From NCBI RefSeq assembly GCF_008831285.2, contig NC_045142.1, forward strand, positions 2,237,001 through 2,301,000: a stretch of DNA of 64,000 nucleotides, given 5' to 3'. This document shows positions 12,597 through 23,360 of this stretch, one piece after another. Both the position numbers and the translations under genes were made by a program. The notes below the pieces were generated by a model, which did no database searches, had not been told where the DNA came from, and saw nothing but the letters and a program-made list of their open reading frames with translations. Each line of letters starts with the position of its first letter. Positions within the stretch are counted from its first letter, which is position 1. The DNA is from Nymphaea colorata. Lineage: Eukaryota > Streptophyta > Magnoliopsida > Nymphaeales > Nymphaeaceae.

Positions 12597-14456
12597 ATGA
12601 TTAAGGCATTAGGCTTCATTCGGAGTCCATTTACTGGTAGAAGATTGTTGGCCATCTGCCCCCGTCGTCCCCTTATTCACACTTCTTCTCGGAGTCGCAA
12701 AGTTCCTGAAAGATTTATCTGGAGATATGAAGCTGAAGCATCACCTGATGGTGCCCTCAAAACGTTTGACGAAATCCCTCAAAGAGCAGCTTTGAGCTTA
12801 TCCCATGCAAGTTCACTTCAAGATGGTGAGTCCGCGAATTCTGTCATCGTCAGATTGGCAAAAGAAGGATGTACTGAAGAGGTGCTGGAGCTGTTCAGGA
12901 GTATGCGTGAACTTGGAATAGTACCCACAAAATATGCACTTTCTACTGTGCTCAGTTCATGTTCTAAATTGTCTCAACTGTCACTTGGTCTGCAGATTCA
13001 TGGGCAGGTTACTCGAATGGGACATGAGGATAACCTGTTCATTAGCAACTCGATTCTTGATCTCTATGCAAAATGTGGCTTGATGAATGATGCTAGGAGA
13101 GTGTTCTCTGAGATGCCGGAGCATGATCAAGTTTCATGGACTTCAATCATTTCTGGCTGTGCACAAAACGCTCTTGGAGAAGAAGCGTTCCAACTTTTTG
13201 TGGACATGATACAGTCTAATATCAAGCCAAATTGCTTTACTTTTGCCAGTCTGGTAAGTGCTTGTACTGGGCTAGCGTCAATTGATCTTGGAAAGCAGGT
13301 CCATGCTCAAGTTATCATTGTTGGTGTTGATGAAGACACATTTGTGATGAATTCCCTTCTTGATATGTATGCCAAGTGCGGAGATGTTGAAGATGCTAGG
13401 TACTTATTTGAATCAAAGTTAGAAAAGGATATTGTTATATACAACTCCTTGATTGCTGGCTATGCTCAAAATTTATATGGTGAAGAAGCCTTACACCTCT
13501 TTGTTCAGTTGCAGTTTGATGATCTGAAACCAAACGGCTCTACTTTTGCTGGCGTGCTGAATGCATGTGGACATTTAGCAGTACTTCAACAAGGGAAGCA
13601 AATCCACTCTTTGATAATTAAGGTTGGGACAGAATTTTCTGTTTTTGTTGCTAGCTCGTTGATAGATATGTATTCAAAGTGTGGAAGCATAGAAGAAGCT
13701 AGATGTGTGTTCGATCAAGTACAGGAAAAGAATTGTGTTCTATGGACGACTATGATCACTTCATATGCTCAGAGTGGGAAGGGGCGAGATGCAATTGAGC
13801 TTTTCGAACAGTTGGTGGAGGCAGGAATGACACCAGACAGGATATGTTTTACTTCTGTATTGACTGCCTGTAACCATGGAGGCTTTGTTGATAAAGCAAT
13901 CCAATATTTCAAATCCATGCAGACACACTATGGTTTGATGCCAGAAATGGATCACTACGCCTGCATGGTCGATCTTTATGGCAGAAATGGGCTGTTGATT
14001 GAAGCAAAGAAGCTGATAGATCATATGCCAATGAAGCCAAATTATGTGATTTGGACATCATTTTTAGGTGCGTGCAAAATTAATGGGGTGACACAGTTAG
14101 GAATGAAGGCTGCAGAGCACATACATGAGATAGAACCTGGAAGTGCATCTCCTTATGTGGCAACTGCAAATGCATATGCAGAGGAAGGCATGTGGGATAA
14201 AGCGGCTGAGGTGAGAAAGGTGATGAAAGATCGTGGCGTGAGGAAAAGAGTTGGTTGTAGCTGGATTGAAGTGGACAAGAAGGCGCATGTCTTTATTACC
14301 TCAGATAGATCTCATCCACAATCACAAGAAATATACTTAACATTAGACAATGTGATCCTAGAAATGAGAGATGTGGGCTCTGTACCAAGTTTAATTGATG
14401 AGCAACAAGATGATATTAGTACCCAAGGGAACCAAAAACTGTCATTTGCCTTTTGA
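12597..14456 (+). CDS. Pentatricopeptide repeat protein, PLS class with E/E+ tail
   Basis: One exon, 619 residues from the ATG at 12597. The open frame extends 6 bases further up but only to a TTG. Members of this family bind single-stranded RNA in mitochondria or plastids, for editing, splicing or stabilising transcripts. The first about 40 residues are rich in Arg and Ser with almost no acid (for example RRLLAICPRRP), which fits a mitochondrial or plastid transit peptide. From about residue 85 there are tandem P, L and S repeats, with recurring signatures such as LDMYAKCG, NSLIAGYAQN, GKQIH and YACMVDLYGRNG. The end has an E/E+ type region (GCSWIEVDKKAHVFITSDRSHP) but no DYW deaminase domain. 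Lack of introns is usual for plant PPR genes. The target RNA cannot be told from sequence. Confidence 0.95.
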   Translation: MIKALGFIRSPFTGRRLLAICPRRPLIHTSSRSRKVPERFIWRYEAEASPDGALKTFDEIPQRAALSLSHASSLQDGESANSVIVRLAKEGCTEEVLELFRSMRELGIVPTKYALSTVLSSCSKLSQLSLGLQIHGQVTRMGHEDNLFISNSILDLYAKCGLMNDARRVFSEMPEHDQVSWTSIISGCAQNALGEEAFQLFVDMIQSNIKPNCFTFASLVSACTGLASIDLGKQVHAQVIIVGVDEDTFVMNSLLDMYAKCGDVEDARYLFESKLEKDIVIYNSLIAGYAQNLYGEEALHLFVQLQFDDLKPNGSTFAGVLNACGHLAVLQQGKQIHSLIIKVGTEFSVFVASSLIDMYSKCGSIEEARCVFDQVQEKNCVLWTTMITSYAQSGKGRDAIELFEQLVEAGMTPDRICFTSVLTACNHGGFVDKAIQYFKSMQTHYGLMPEMDHYACMVDLYGRNGLLIEAKKLIDHMPMKPNYVIWTSFLGACKINGVTQLGMKAAEHIHEIEPGSASPYVATANAYAEEGMWDKAAEVRKVMKDRGVRKRVGCSWIEVDKKAHVFITSDRSHPQSQEIYLTLDNVILEMRDVGSVPSLIDEQQDDISTQGNQKLSFAF

Positions 14457-14498
14457 TGCCTATAATTGTTCTTAAACAACTTCATGTTGCGTATGTAT

Positions 14499-14502
<4 letters not shown>

Positions 14503-14549
<47 letters not shown>
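14503..14549. repeat. (GA)n microsatellite in the PPR 3' flank
   Basis: About 46 bases of alternating GA, some 45 bases after the PPR stop codon and so probably within its 3' UTR. Confidence 0.9.
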
Positions 14550-14550
<1 letters not shown>

Positions 14551-16385
14551 CACTCACCCAGTTCAATGCTTACCTTTATACAGGCTTTGAAGTTTCCATA
14601 AGGCAGACCCCTTATGTAAGAAAACGAGCTTTTTTGACATTCGTAATAACCATTCTGAAATTGGTTTGTAGATGCCCGAGGATTGCTACATAATGTCCAC
14701 CATGATTAATTTAAGTGAATTGATTTTAGCAAATAACGATCAGCAGGATTGAGCAAGCCCTTTTCGGGTTTCTGTACCAGAAGAAGTGTCAAATAAGATC
14801 TTGATGTACCTACAGAAATTAGTCCATATGGCCAATATTTGTCAACGTTTCAAGCCATCTTGGTGGCTATTTTTCTTGTTTCTGAGTAGTCCCTTCAATG
14901 CCAAGTAAACTTTCAAAGAAACTTGGAGCTTGCTTTTGCCATCTAAACCTCAGGAGCAGCCATGGAATGAGAGAAAAGGCCCAGTGAAGAACAAAGATCA
15001 TAAGAGAAAGAGGATGGCGTGGTCACTTCAACTTTTTCTCCTGATTATGCCATTTCATTTCTGCGTAGAAAAAGCCGAGGCACAACAGGATTCACTTCTG
15101 GACAGCCATGGAAGGAGCGATTACTGTTCATGAGTCTCTATACGCTGGGAAGCTACGTGTTATCTGTGGAAGATGTCTGCAACTTGGTTCTTGAAGCCTC
15201 CATGAAGAGGGTATGGGAGATGGGCGCCCCAGAGGCAGAGATACCTCTTTATTCTTGTGTTGCTACTTTGGAGGCAGATGTGCAACTGTGAATATTCATC
15301 GCAGTGACTTCCACCGTCCAAGGGCCATATGGCGGTGTGGACACTTCCTAACGAAAGCCAGTTGTGTTCTGCTTCTTCAACAAAATGAAGTGCTTGTGCC
15401 GTATAGACATACTTTGTGGGCATCCAACACCTCCCACCAAAGTTTACTGTCTTCTTCTTCTAGTGCCGTCTTATTCAATGGTGAATCGATCCCACTAAAT
15501 GGAAGTCTGATCCTTGATTATCTCACCCCGCAACTTGGCACTATAAAGTCGGGAACAACCATTGTGGTCGACTGAGACTAGTGGCATGCGCGGGGGATTG
15601 TGTAGCAAAAGTAGAGCAGTAGAAGGGAAGAAACTTCTCCAAGGCTTGTCATCAATGGAGAAGTCACCAGCAGGGAATGTTACAGGGAATAGAGACTCGT
15701 TTGTTCTAGCAACCAGAGCCTGTCGTTTGATTATGCTATGATCCTGCACCGGAGGAAAACTTGGAGATCTATGGCCCTGTCGTCTGGTTTTGGAAACAAA
15801 AATAGGGCTGAAAATTTTGAGCTAAGGCTGCCAACTGCTGCTTCTTGAAGGAAAGCAGCGTGCATGGAAGGATGGATTCTCTGTTAATGAAGCTCGTTTC
15901 CATGGTGAAGTACCCCACTTGCAGCATTTATGGTAAAACTAAACAAAATACAAGAAAACGGGTTCCAACTTGCAACCAGTCAGTATGCTCATGAATGGCA
16001 GGTTTACATTGTTTAAATTACATGGGCGAGAAACCACACGATGAGCTACAAGCGACGCCTCTCCACGTCTCCATCCTTTACCTTGCTAAATGGGTCATCA
16101 CATCCAGTTCATTTCATTCGTTTTATATAGTTTTTCTGTTTGTTCTGAATAAATATTTACAGCAGACATTCCACGGCGCTCAAGTAGCCGCGCTCAAGAG
16201 GCTACCTTCTCTCTATGTGCCCACCATTGTTAGGGTTCACAAAGCTTGTTTCCGAACTTATTACAGTTTAGAGGACAAGTCTGTGAAAGGATTTGAGCCC
16301 AAGTACTTGAAAAAGGTGAACTGCCTTAACGTGCAATGCGATGCAACCCTTCGAAGTGTTTTACAGCAGGGATTGCGTAAACACT

Positions 16386-16563
16386 GTTCATATATAAGAA
16401 CTCACTCTTTCGCGGCTTCTTTGCAGAGACGAAACCTAAGCATGGCGTCCCTCAACTTGCATTAATGGCAGCGCGTTCATATATAGTAACTCACTCTTCT
16501 GTAGCTTCTTTGCAGAGATGAAACCTAAGCATGGCGTCCCTCAACTTGCATTAATGGCAGCTT
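16386..16563. repeat. 89-bp tandem duplication with a TATA-like box
   Basis: Two adjacent copies start at 16386 and 16475 (GTTCATATATA...) and differ at a handful of positions. Each contains a TATA-like motif (CATATATAAG or CATATATAGT) and, about 60 bases on, AGCATGGCGTCC opening a 7-codon frame (MASLNLH). Each copy therefore looks like a small promoter plus leader. Confidence 0.85.
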
Positions 16564-18423
16564 GGAGATAATTGCAGGAGGCTCTGTCTTGTGGGCAAGC
16601 AGCTAAACGGGACCCATGGGATTCTTTGGTTGGCTAAGCAAAGTAGTCGGAGCTGATCCGAGTCGGCTGATTCTAATTGATTTGTGGGCCGCGCGTTAGT
16701 TCTTAGTTGCTTTTCAAGTGTTATATATATATATATAATACAATTTTTAATTGTTGGCCGGTTCACAAGTGACCCGGTTCGCCCTGCCGAAACCGATTTT
16801 ACCAACCTAGCGGGGAGAAAACGGAAAACCAAAAGGGATTCTCCCTCCCCTTTTAACTTGGTAGCTTTGTGAAGTGTGACCACTGGTTTGAATTATAAAA
16901 TAAGGCTACCCATGTGGAAAGTTTGTAATTGGAAGTAAAACTAATAAAGGATGAGCTGATGATTCCAAAGAGTAGTGTACCAATTTAAATGTGGCATAGA
17001 ATTATAAACACAAAATCTCAAAAACAGACCTAAAGTTATGGAAGTAATAACAAATATGTCTAACCTTTTTGATATTCTTAAAAGTTCACCTACTTTTTTT
17101 GTATGATTAATCAGAAAAACGCATACAATTATTTTTATAAGTGATGCTTAAATCAGTATAAATGTATCATTTTTTACCATCTAAAAATAACGTAAAGATA
17201 TACTTATTTTTGTTAATGAGAAAGCTTTTTACAATAGTTTCTGGAGTTAATAAAGAACAACATTAACATACCCAATTTTGTCGTTACCAATCGCCCAATA
17301 ATATTACTAGATACAGTTAAGGGTGTTAACATAAATTAACGAACTTAATTTTGTCTTTATTGAAGGTAATTTAGTCTCTCTGTCACATTAATCGAATACC
17401 TTACTTAGCACCAACCAATCTTAATTGAAAGAATGTTGTTTTCTCTTATTAATAATGCAAGACCTAGATGTGTTTTTCATAATATCAACAAAGTTAGGCA
17501 GTTTTTTTTTTCATTATTGTCATTGGTTAAAGTGTAATACTGAAAAGTTCTCTAAAGGGATTGGATGTAAACTTTCAAGTGATCTCCAAATCTGGAAAAG
17601 CCAACGTTGCAGCCTTATGAGAAAAGAGTACATACTCAAAGTATTGAACTCTCAGTATACATTGAAAATTCATGCGCCTAACTAATTTGAAAGAAATATT
17701 GTTTCACATTTTTCTGTGTGCGAAAAGATTATGACCCACCATCTGGAAAAAACAAAGCTCGAAGGCCGTCCCCTTCCTATCTGAAAAGTGAAAAACTTGA
17801 GCTGTGTCTGTGTCAGTGATGACTACGATTGCACCGTTCACTTAAATACTGTACTTTATCAATTAATAAGTAGGGGCCTAGTGCCCATGAGAATTAGACT
17901 ATAGATGTATCTTTTCACGTGCTCGTCACATGACTAACTATACTATACTCCTTGAGGCGACAAATTCTTCTAAATTCGCTCTAAGATAAAGTTTTCTACT
18001 TAAGAAGCTTGAAATTGGTATCTTGACTCTACCCTAAGTGGAGGAACCAATCCACGAGGCACATTAGTTGTTTGGTACAATAAGAACCAGATGCTTGTCT
18101 CCACACCAGCCCTTGTTTTGTTTGTTGGAGAATCAAATTATAATTTGTTAATATTGGTGTTTGCATATAGTATATTCATTGAATCACTTTCCTCTAATTC
18201 TCTCGTGATTTGGTCTTGCTTTTCACCATTCAGTCTAAACGTTGCGCAATTCAATCCGGATATGACTCTCATTTCATAAAAAACATATTATACTCTTGGA
18301 ATATTTCATTTGAAAATTCTATGTTCTTGTTCCAACAAACATCATATAATTATAAATAGTGCTTTTACATAGAACAATTAAACAATAACCATAATCATAT
18401 AATGTTTCTTGAAATAAAAACAT

Positions 18424-18590
18424 GATGTGTTTGGAGCATATGTATGAGGAAAACAATGTCTTTCTTACCAAAGGTCATACAGTTGGAACACTCACATGAA
18501 TGTACCCTAAAGTTTGAGTAGATTCATAGACTACAGCTTAAAGCATATTAATAAAACACTCACACAGTGTTCCATTTGCTAAACGACCCT
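18424..18590. mobile_element. MITE relic sharing its end with copies at 42.9, 46.2, 53.66 and 53.8 kb
   Basis: The right end (GTGTTCCATTTGCTAAACGA, then CCCTTTAG) and an inner motif (GTAGATTCATAG) match the right parts of elements near 42850, 46215, 53640 and 53790. The left limit is uncertain; TGTTTGGAGCATATG at about 18428 may be the other terminus. No target duplication is clear. Confidence 0.45.
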
Positions 18591-18964
18591 TTAGATATGT
18601 AGTTTTTAAATTAAAAAACCACAACTGGGTACTAAACATAGTCACACCACTCCAACCCATATTTTAATGATTTTCTTAATAGAGGAATTAAATGATGCTC
18701 TCCCAAGTGTTGCATCCGTCATTAAAAACCATCACAATATGTGCATTAGCAATGGTTTTACTATGTCACGGTTTTTCAAGGCTTTATCAGTGGTTTTTTG
18801 GATTTCTAATGATAACTTTTAAAAAAAAAAGTCCATCTGGCAATACTCAGCAGTTCACAGATTTAACTTCTCTTAAATAAAGTTCATACTTTAACATACG
18901 AATATTTTTTTTTTCTTAAATTACTTTTTTACCCTTCCTCACTCTTATCCGAAGAACTAATGCT

Positions 18965-18978
18965 GGGGGTTAGCCCCG
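18965..18978 (-). other. 3' terminal hairpin of the LINE
   Basis: On the element's strand, GGGGCTAACCCCC forms a four-to-five base-pair stem with a small loop, just before the A-tail and shortly after AATAAATTCC. Plant L1 elements commonly carry such a stem-loop near the 3' end, thought to help recognition by their reverse transcriptase. That role is inferred here. Confidence 0.55.
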
Positions 18979-19045
18979 GAATTTATTAGCAAAAAATGAG
19001 GATAATATATACATCAACAAAATGGGATCTGAGCGATCCTAAGCT

Positions 19046-22000
19046 TTACAAAATATCCTCATACGGTCTCCAGTTGGGAGGGGGCCGATGCCAAACTTTG
19101 CTAGTAATGGTTCTGTCCACCCTTCTAAGCAAATGGAACACCTCAGGCGCTGGGTCATCCCTAATAAAAACCAACTTGTTCTGCTCTAGACACACGGATT
19201 CACCTAAAACCTGTTGTATTGTGTTGTTCCTCAAACACTTGCAGCAGCGCCTAATAAAACTACCATTGTTGCAAATTACCTTAATGGTGCCATCAAGCCT
19301 ATCAATCCCTTGAACTGCTCGTAGGCAATGCGAAAGTAGACTTCCTTCATCAGTAGCTCTACTCTCATCACTCCAGCAGGCAATGCCAAAAATAAACCGG
19401 CCACTATGCTCTCTCACTAAAGCAGACACATCCCTATTGTCCTTATTAAGATGCACCGCAATATGGATATTGTAGACAGTTCCATTCTCCCATCTCCAGC
19501 ATCCCCAAGGAAGCCCAACCACTAACCAAGTTTGGATAGCTTGCCTATCACTAAGCGTCCAGTCTCTAGAAATGATGAAATCAGTGCAATAACTCCATAA
19601 CGCCTTACCAGTCAAGTTCATAGCGTGCTTTCCCTCATGCTTGCAGCTGTTGCGCCATTTCCATGTGTGCCAAAGGATTATGTGCAACAAATTTTTCCAA
19701 CACTTGAAGAGGATCTTATTTTTAAATTTGCGAGAAGTCCACCAGACAAGAGCTTCCTTGACAGTTGCAGGTTGGAAATTATTCTGCCCAAACTTCCTTA
19801 AGACCAACTCCCACAGGCTTTTGATTACCTTGCATTGAAGGAAAACATGGTTAATATCTTCTTGAGCATTATTACAAATATAGCATCTGGAAGCAAGTTG
19901 GAGGCCCTGCTTTTGGGCTCTCGCATCAACATGGAGGCGGCCTTCGACTGCCAAGTAGGTTGTCCATGCAGCATGGGGAGGGGCTCCAACTTTCCAAATG
20001 AAATTCCTCCAAGGTTGCACGGTACTGCTAACACGCAATACATCCCAAAACTGGTGTCGTGACAGGGGACGGTTGGCACAGTCCACCCATTCAAGAATAT
20101 CCTGCCGACTATCCTCAAGGACCGGAAGTTGCATCAAAATGCTATTAGAGTCTAAAAACATTTGGACATAGGTTTCTTGATCAGCAAGAATCTCCTTAAT
20201 AGAGCAGTTTATGGTGTCTAGAATCAGGGGCCAATGGGCGTGTGCAATCATGTTAGCGATAATGACCCCATTCCACCTGTCGCGCCAAAATTTGACTGAA
20301 GACCCATTATGAACTCTCCAATGAACTTGAGATTCAATAAGCTGCCAGCATTTAATCACCCTTTTCCATAGAAAGGATTCATTCCCGCTGATTTTATAAT
20401 GCCACAGACTTTTCTTAGCTAAATATTTGACCTTGACAAGATCAGTCCACAGGGATACCTGTGTGATTGCTTTGACACCAAGAAAACAGAAGTTGGCCCT
20501 ATTAACATCCGCCAAATGTCGGAGTCCAACACCACCCTCCACCTTTGGCTTACAAAGAGTCTCCCATCTGATAAGGTGAACTCCTTTTGCCTCCCTATCG
20601 TCCCCCCATATGAAACTGGAACACACCCTGTCAAGTTTATGACAGATAGACTTGGGAATCCAAATGACCATCATCCAATAGTTTGGAATAGCTGACAAGA
20701 CATGTTTGACCAAGCAGATTCTGCCGGCATAAGAGAGTAACTTTTGCTTCCAGCCAGCAAGCTTCTGGTTAACCTTAATCACAAGATGTTCACATTGGCT
20801 GACAGAAATGGCCTTGATTTGGAGAGGTAAGCCCAAATGTATAACTGGAAAGACGCCCCTCCTCCAACCTGTCATAGAACAAAATGTACTACATTCCAAC
20901 TCCGAGCAGTTGAAAAAGAAAGCCGTAGTCTTATTGGGGTTTAATTTTTGACCCGAAGTAGCCTCAAACTCAGCAAGACAATCACTAAGGCCTTGAAAAC
21001 ACTTATATTTTCCTTCAATAAAAAGGAGGATATCATCAGCGTAAAAGGAAGAATGGATAGAACTTAAGCATCTAACCTTAGGGGCTCGAATCCTTCCAAC
21101 TTGCAAGTAGGACAGGATACTGCGGCTGAGAACTTCCATGGTAACGAGGAACAGGTAAGGGGACAAGGGATCTCCCTGCCTCAGCCCCCTTTTTGTGTAA
21201 AACCAAGAACCTTCCTTGTCGTTAATTAGAAGCGCAGACGACACAGAAGAGATTACAATCATTATCCGCCTGATCCAGTTGGAACAAAAGCCAAGCAACT
21301 TGAGTCCATTCTCCACAAATTTCCAATTCACTCTGTCATAGGCCTTGCTAAGATCTATTTTGACACATGCCGCCTTAGTCTTACTCCAGGCGAGGGAGTG
21401 GATCACCTCCTGGCTGAAAAGGAAGCTGTCTTGAATGCTACGGCCCAACAAAAAAGCTGACTGATTTTGATCAAGGATACGGCTTAAGATGGGTCTCATC
21501 CGTAAGACCATGATACGAGTCAGGAATTTGAGGATGCTATTGCAAAGAGAAATAGGACGGAACTTGTCCAAAGTGTCGGCTCCCTCTTCTTTGGGAAGAA
21601 GAACAATGTGAGTTTTATTGATCCCCTTTACTATGCGACTGGACCGAAAAAAATCCTTAATAGCGAGGCTCACATCAGGTTCAATAATAGACCAGAACGA
21701 CCGATAGAATTGATTGTTAAATCCGTCTGGCCCGGCAGCTGAGTCCTTATTCGCGCTGAAGACTGCCCATTGAATTTCCTCATCACGAATAGGGCTAACC
21801 AAATACTCATTTTCTTCTGCAGTCACCACCGGACCTGGAGAAACATTGGAGGGAAGGAGTCCAGTGCCAGCATTGTCAGTCAACAGGTCTTTGAAATGTC
21901 TAGTGCAAGTAGCAAAAATTTCGTCCATATCCGAAACCGCCCTATCACCATCCCTAATCATGTGGATACGGTTTTTCCTTTGCCTACCTATAGCAATGGC

Positions 22001-23128
22001 ATGAAAAAATTTAGAATTAATATCACCTTCTCTCATCCACCTCACACGAGCCTTTTGTCTTAGTCGCTCCTCCTCCATCTTAATAAGCTTTAAGAGGGTG
22101 AGGCGAAGCTTCAACTCACGGGAGCTTGCTGTCGGATCGCCCTCTTCCATCTGCTTTTGAGCCGCTCCCACCTGCAGTCTAAGTCTGCCAATAATTTTGT
22201 CTAGGTCATTCGGACCTTGCTTGGCCCAAACACGAAGCTTATTTCTGACAAGTTGGAGTTTAGATACCAATCTAACCATGGGGCAGCCACCAACCTGCTG
22301 TGCCCAACCGTCTGCAACAAGGCTTCTACACTTGGGAAATTGTTCCCAATAGTTGAAATATTGAAAGACCGACATGCCGCTGGTAAAGGTGTGATTCCTC
22401 ACAGCCTCCATCATAATAGGGCTATGGTCAGAAGAAGTGCGAGGCAAGATGCAAAGACTGAAAAGCCAATCACGACAGTCCCACCAGTCATGGGTGACAA
22501 AACAATGGTCAATCAGACTCTGCACATTGTCGGGCTCCATTCTATTGTTGGACCAGGAGAATTTGGTTCGGGAGTCGAGGATTTCCATGAGCTGATTGGC
22601 CCTGATGAAATTATTGAAGAGAATGCACGGCCACAGGGCAGGGGGTCTTCCTGATTTTTGTGACATATCCCTAACTGCATTAAAATCATCCAAGCAGACA
22701 TGCGGCTTGCTTATGCTTGAAAGTTCAGCACTGAGCTCATCAAACTGGAACTTCCGAATACGAAAGTCCGGATGGAGATACACCCCTACAACTGAAAAAA
22801 TTCTGTCAGAACTTAGGTGTTTAACTACGATAGAAATCCAATAAACTTGCACTTTTGATTCCTGCACCTGCACTTTGTCTGCATCCCACAATAGCCAAAT
22901 CCTAGCCCATTGGCCATTAAGATGGATATTAGAAATAGAATGATATCTGGGGAACTTGAAACTTAGCTTTTCCAAAGTGGCCTCATTCAGTTTTGTATCT
23001 ATGAGGACAGCAATGTCTGGGTTAGCATGCTGAAAAATAAGCTGAAGATCATGCTGGCCAGTGACGCCGGCCAGCCCACGAGCGTTCCAAGATAGGAACC
23101 TCATTGCGACCCCATAGGAAGGTGACAT
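19046..23128 (-). CDS. LINE ORF2: endonuclease, reverse transcriptase, RNase H-like
   Basis: 1360 codons open from ATG to TAA. Order of domains: APE-type endonuclease (about 1-235, ending in the SDH motif at 233-235 within SDHSPIM); reverse transcriptase (about 450-730, with GLRQGDPLSPYLF near 650 and the catalytic YADD at 696-699); zinc-finger-like CxxC...HxxxxC (CYICNNAQEDINHVFLQC, near 1080-1100); a degenerate RNase H-like region at the C-terminus (about 1180-1350). Together these would nick the target and copy the RNA. Two oddities: the endonuclease motif usually read GDFN is CLDDFN here, and the usual ETK is DTK, so nicking activity may be weakened. Typical plant L1 ORF2 length is about 1200-1400. 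Confidence 0.95.
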   Translation of the reverse strand: MSPSYGVAMRFLSWNARGLAGVTGQHDLQLIFQHANPDIAVLIDTKLNEATLEKLSFKFPRYHSISNIHLNGQWARIWLLWDADKVQVQESKVQVYWISIVVKHLSSDRIFSVVGVYLHPDFRIRKFQFDELSAELSSISKPHVCLDDFNAVRDMSQKSGRPPALWPCILFNNFIRANQLMEILDSRTKFSWSNNRMEPDNVQSLIDHCFVTHDWWDCRDWLFSLCILPRTSSDHSPIMMEAVRNHTFTSGMSVFQYFNYWEQFPKCRSLVADGWAQQVGGCPMVRLVSKLQLVRNKLRVWAKQGPNDLDKIIGRLRLQVGAAQKQMEEGDPTASSRELKLRLTLLKLIKMEEERLRQKARVRWMREGDINSKFFHAIAIGRQRKNRIHMIRDGDRAVSDMDEIFATCTRHFKDLLTDNAGTGLLPSNVSPGPVVTAEENEYLVSPIRDEEIQWAVFSANKDSAAGPDGFNNQFYRSFWSIIEPDVSLAIKDFFRSSRIVKGINKTHIVLLPKEEGADTLDKFRPISLCNSILKFLTRIMVLRMRPILSRILDQNQSAFLLGRSIQDSFLFSQEVIHSLAWSKTKAACVKIDLSKAYDRVNWKFVENGLKLLGFCSNWIRRIMIVISSVSSALLINDKEGSWFYTKRGLRQGDPLSPYLFLVTMEVLSRSILSYLQVGRIRAPKVRCLSSIHSSFYADDILLFIEGKYKCFQGLSDCLAEFEATSGQKLNPNKTTAFFFNCSELECSTFCSMTGWRRGVFPVIHLGLPLQIKAISVSQCEHLVIKVNQKLAGWKQKLLSYAGRICLVKHVLSAIPNYWMMVIWIPKSICHKLDRVCSSFIWGDDREAKGVHLIRWETLCKPKVEGGVGLRHLADVNRANFCFLGVKAITQVSLWTDLVKVKYLAKKSLWHYKISGNESFLWKRVIKCWQLIESQVHWRVHNGSSVKFWRDRWNGVIIANMIAHAHWPLILDTINCSIKEILADQETYVQMFLDSNSILMQLPVLEDSRQDILEWVDCANRPLSRHQFWDVLRVSSTVQPWRNFIWKVGAPPHAAWTTYLAVEGRLHVDARAQKQGLQLASRCYICNNAQEDINHVFLQCKVIKSLWELVLRKFGQNNFQPATVKEALVWWTSRKFKNKILFKCWKNLLHIILWHTWKWRNSCKHEGKHAMNLTGKALWSYCTDFIISRDWTLSDRQAIQTWLVVGLPWGCWRWENGTVYNIHIAVHLNKDNRDVSALVREHSGRFIFGIACWSDESRATDEGSLLSHCLRAVQGIDRLDGTIKVICNNGSFIRRCCKCLRNNTIQQVLGESVCLEQNKLVFIRDDPAPEVFHLLRRVDRTITSKVWHRPPPNWRPYEDIL

Positions 23129-23360
23129 ACACTACTACACCCTAGCAGGTCAGCTCTGTTAGGGCTATTTTCCGTTTCTTCCATACAAATTGTATTCTTT
23201 TCTTTAAGTAAAGGTACACTCATTCCTTGATCTCCTGGATCTTCAGCAGCGAGGAGGCTCTAGCTTCAGCTGCACTGAAGCTAAAGTGATCCATGGAGTG
23301 AGGACTTGGCAGCTCTGCGTCTGCGCGAGAAACCATTAAACCAGAAAGGACCTTGTCTGG

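Larger units (their letters stand above)
14551..18904. other. Intergenic region with an unassigned GC-richer stretch
   Basis: No gene was identified. From about 14930 to 16480 base composition is more balanced and several medium open frames occur on the + strand (15213-15575, 15995-16465), but none matches a family I know and no consistent splice model emerged. This may be a decayed gene or transposon. An 89-bp tandem duplication closes this part. From about 16.9 to 18.4 kb the DNA is AT-rich with nothing recognised. A MITE-like end lies near 18590. Confidence 0.5.
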
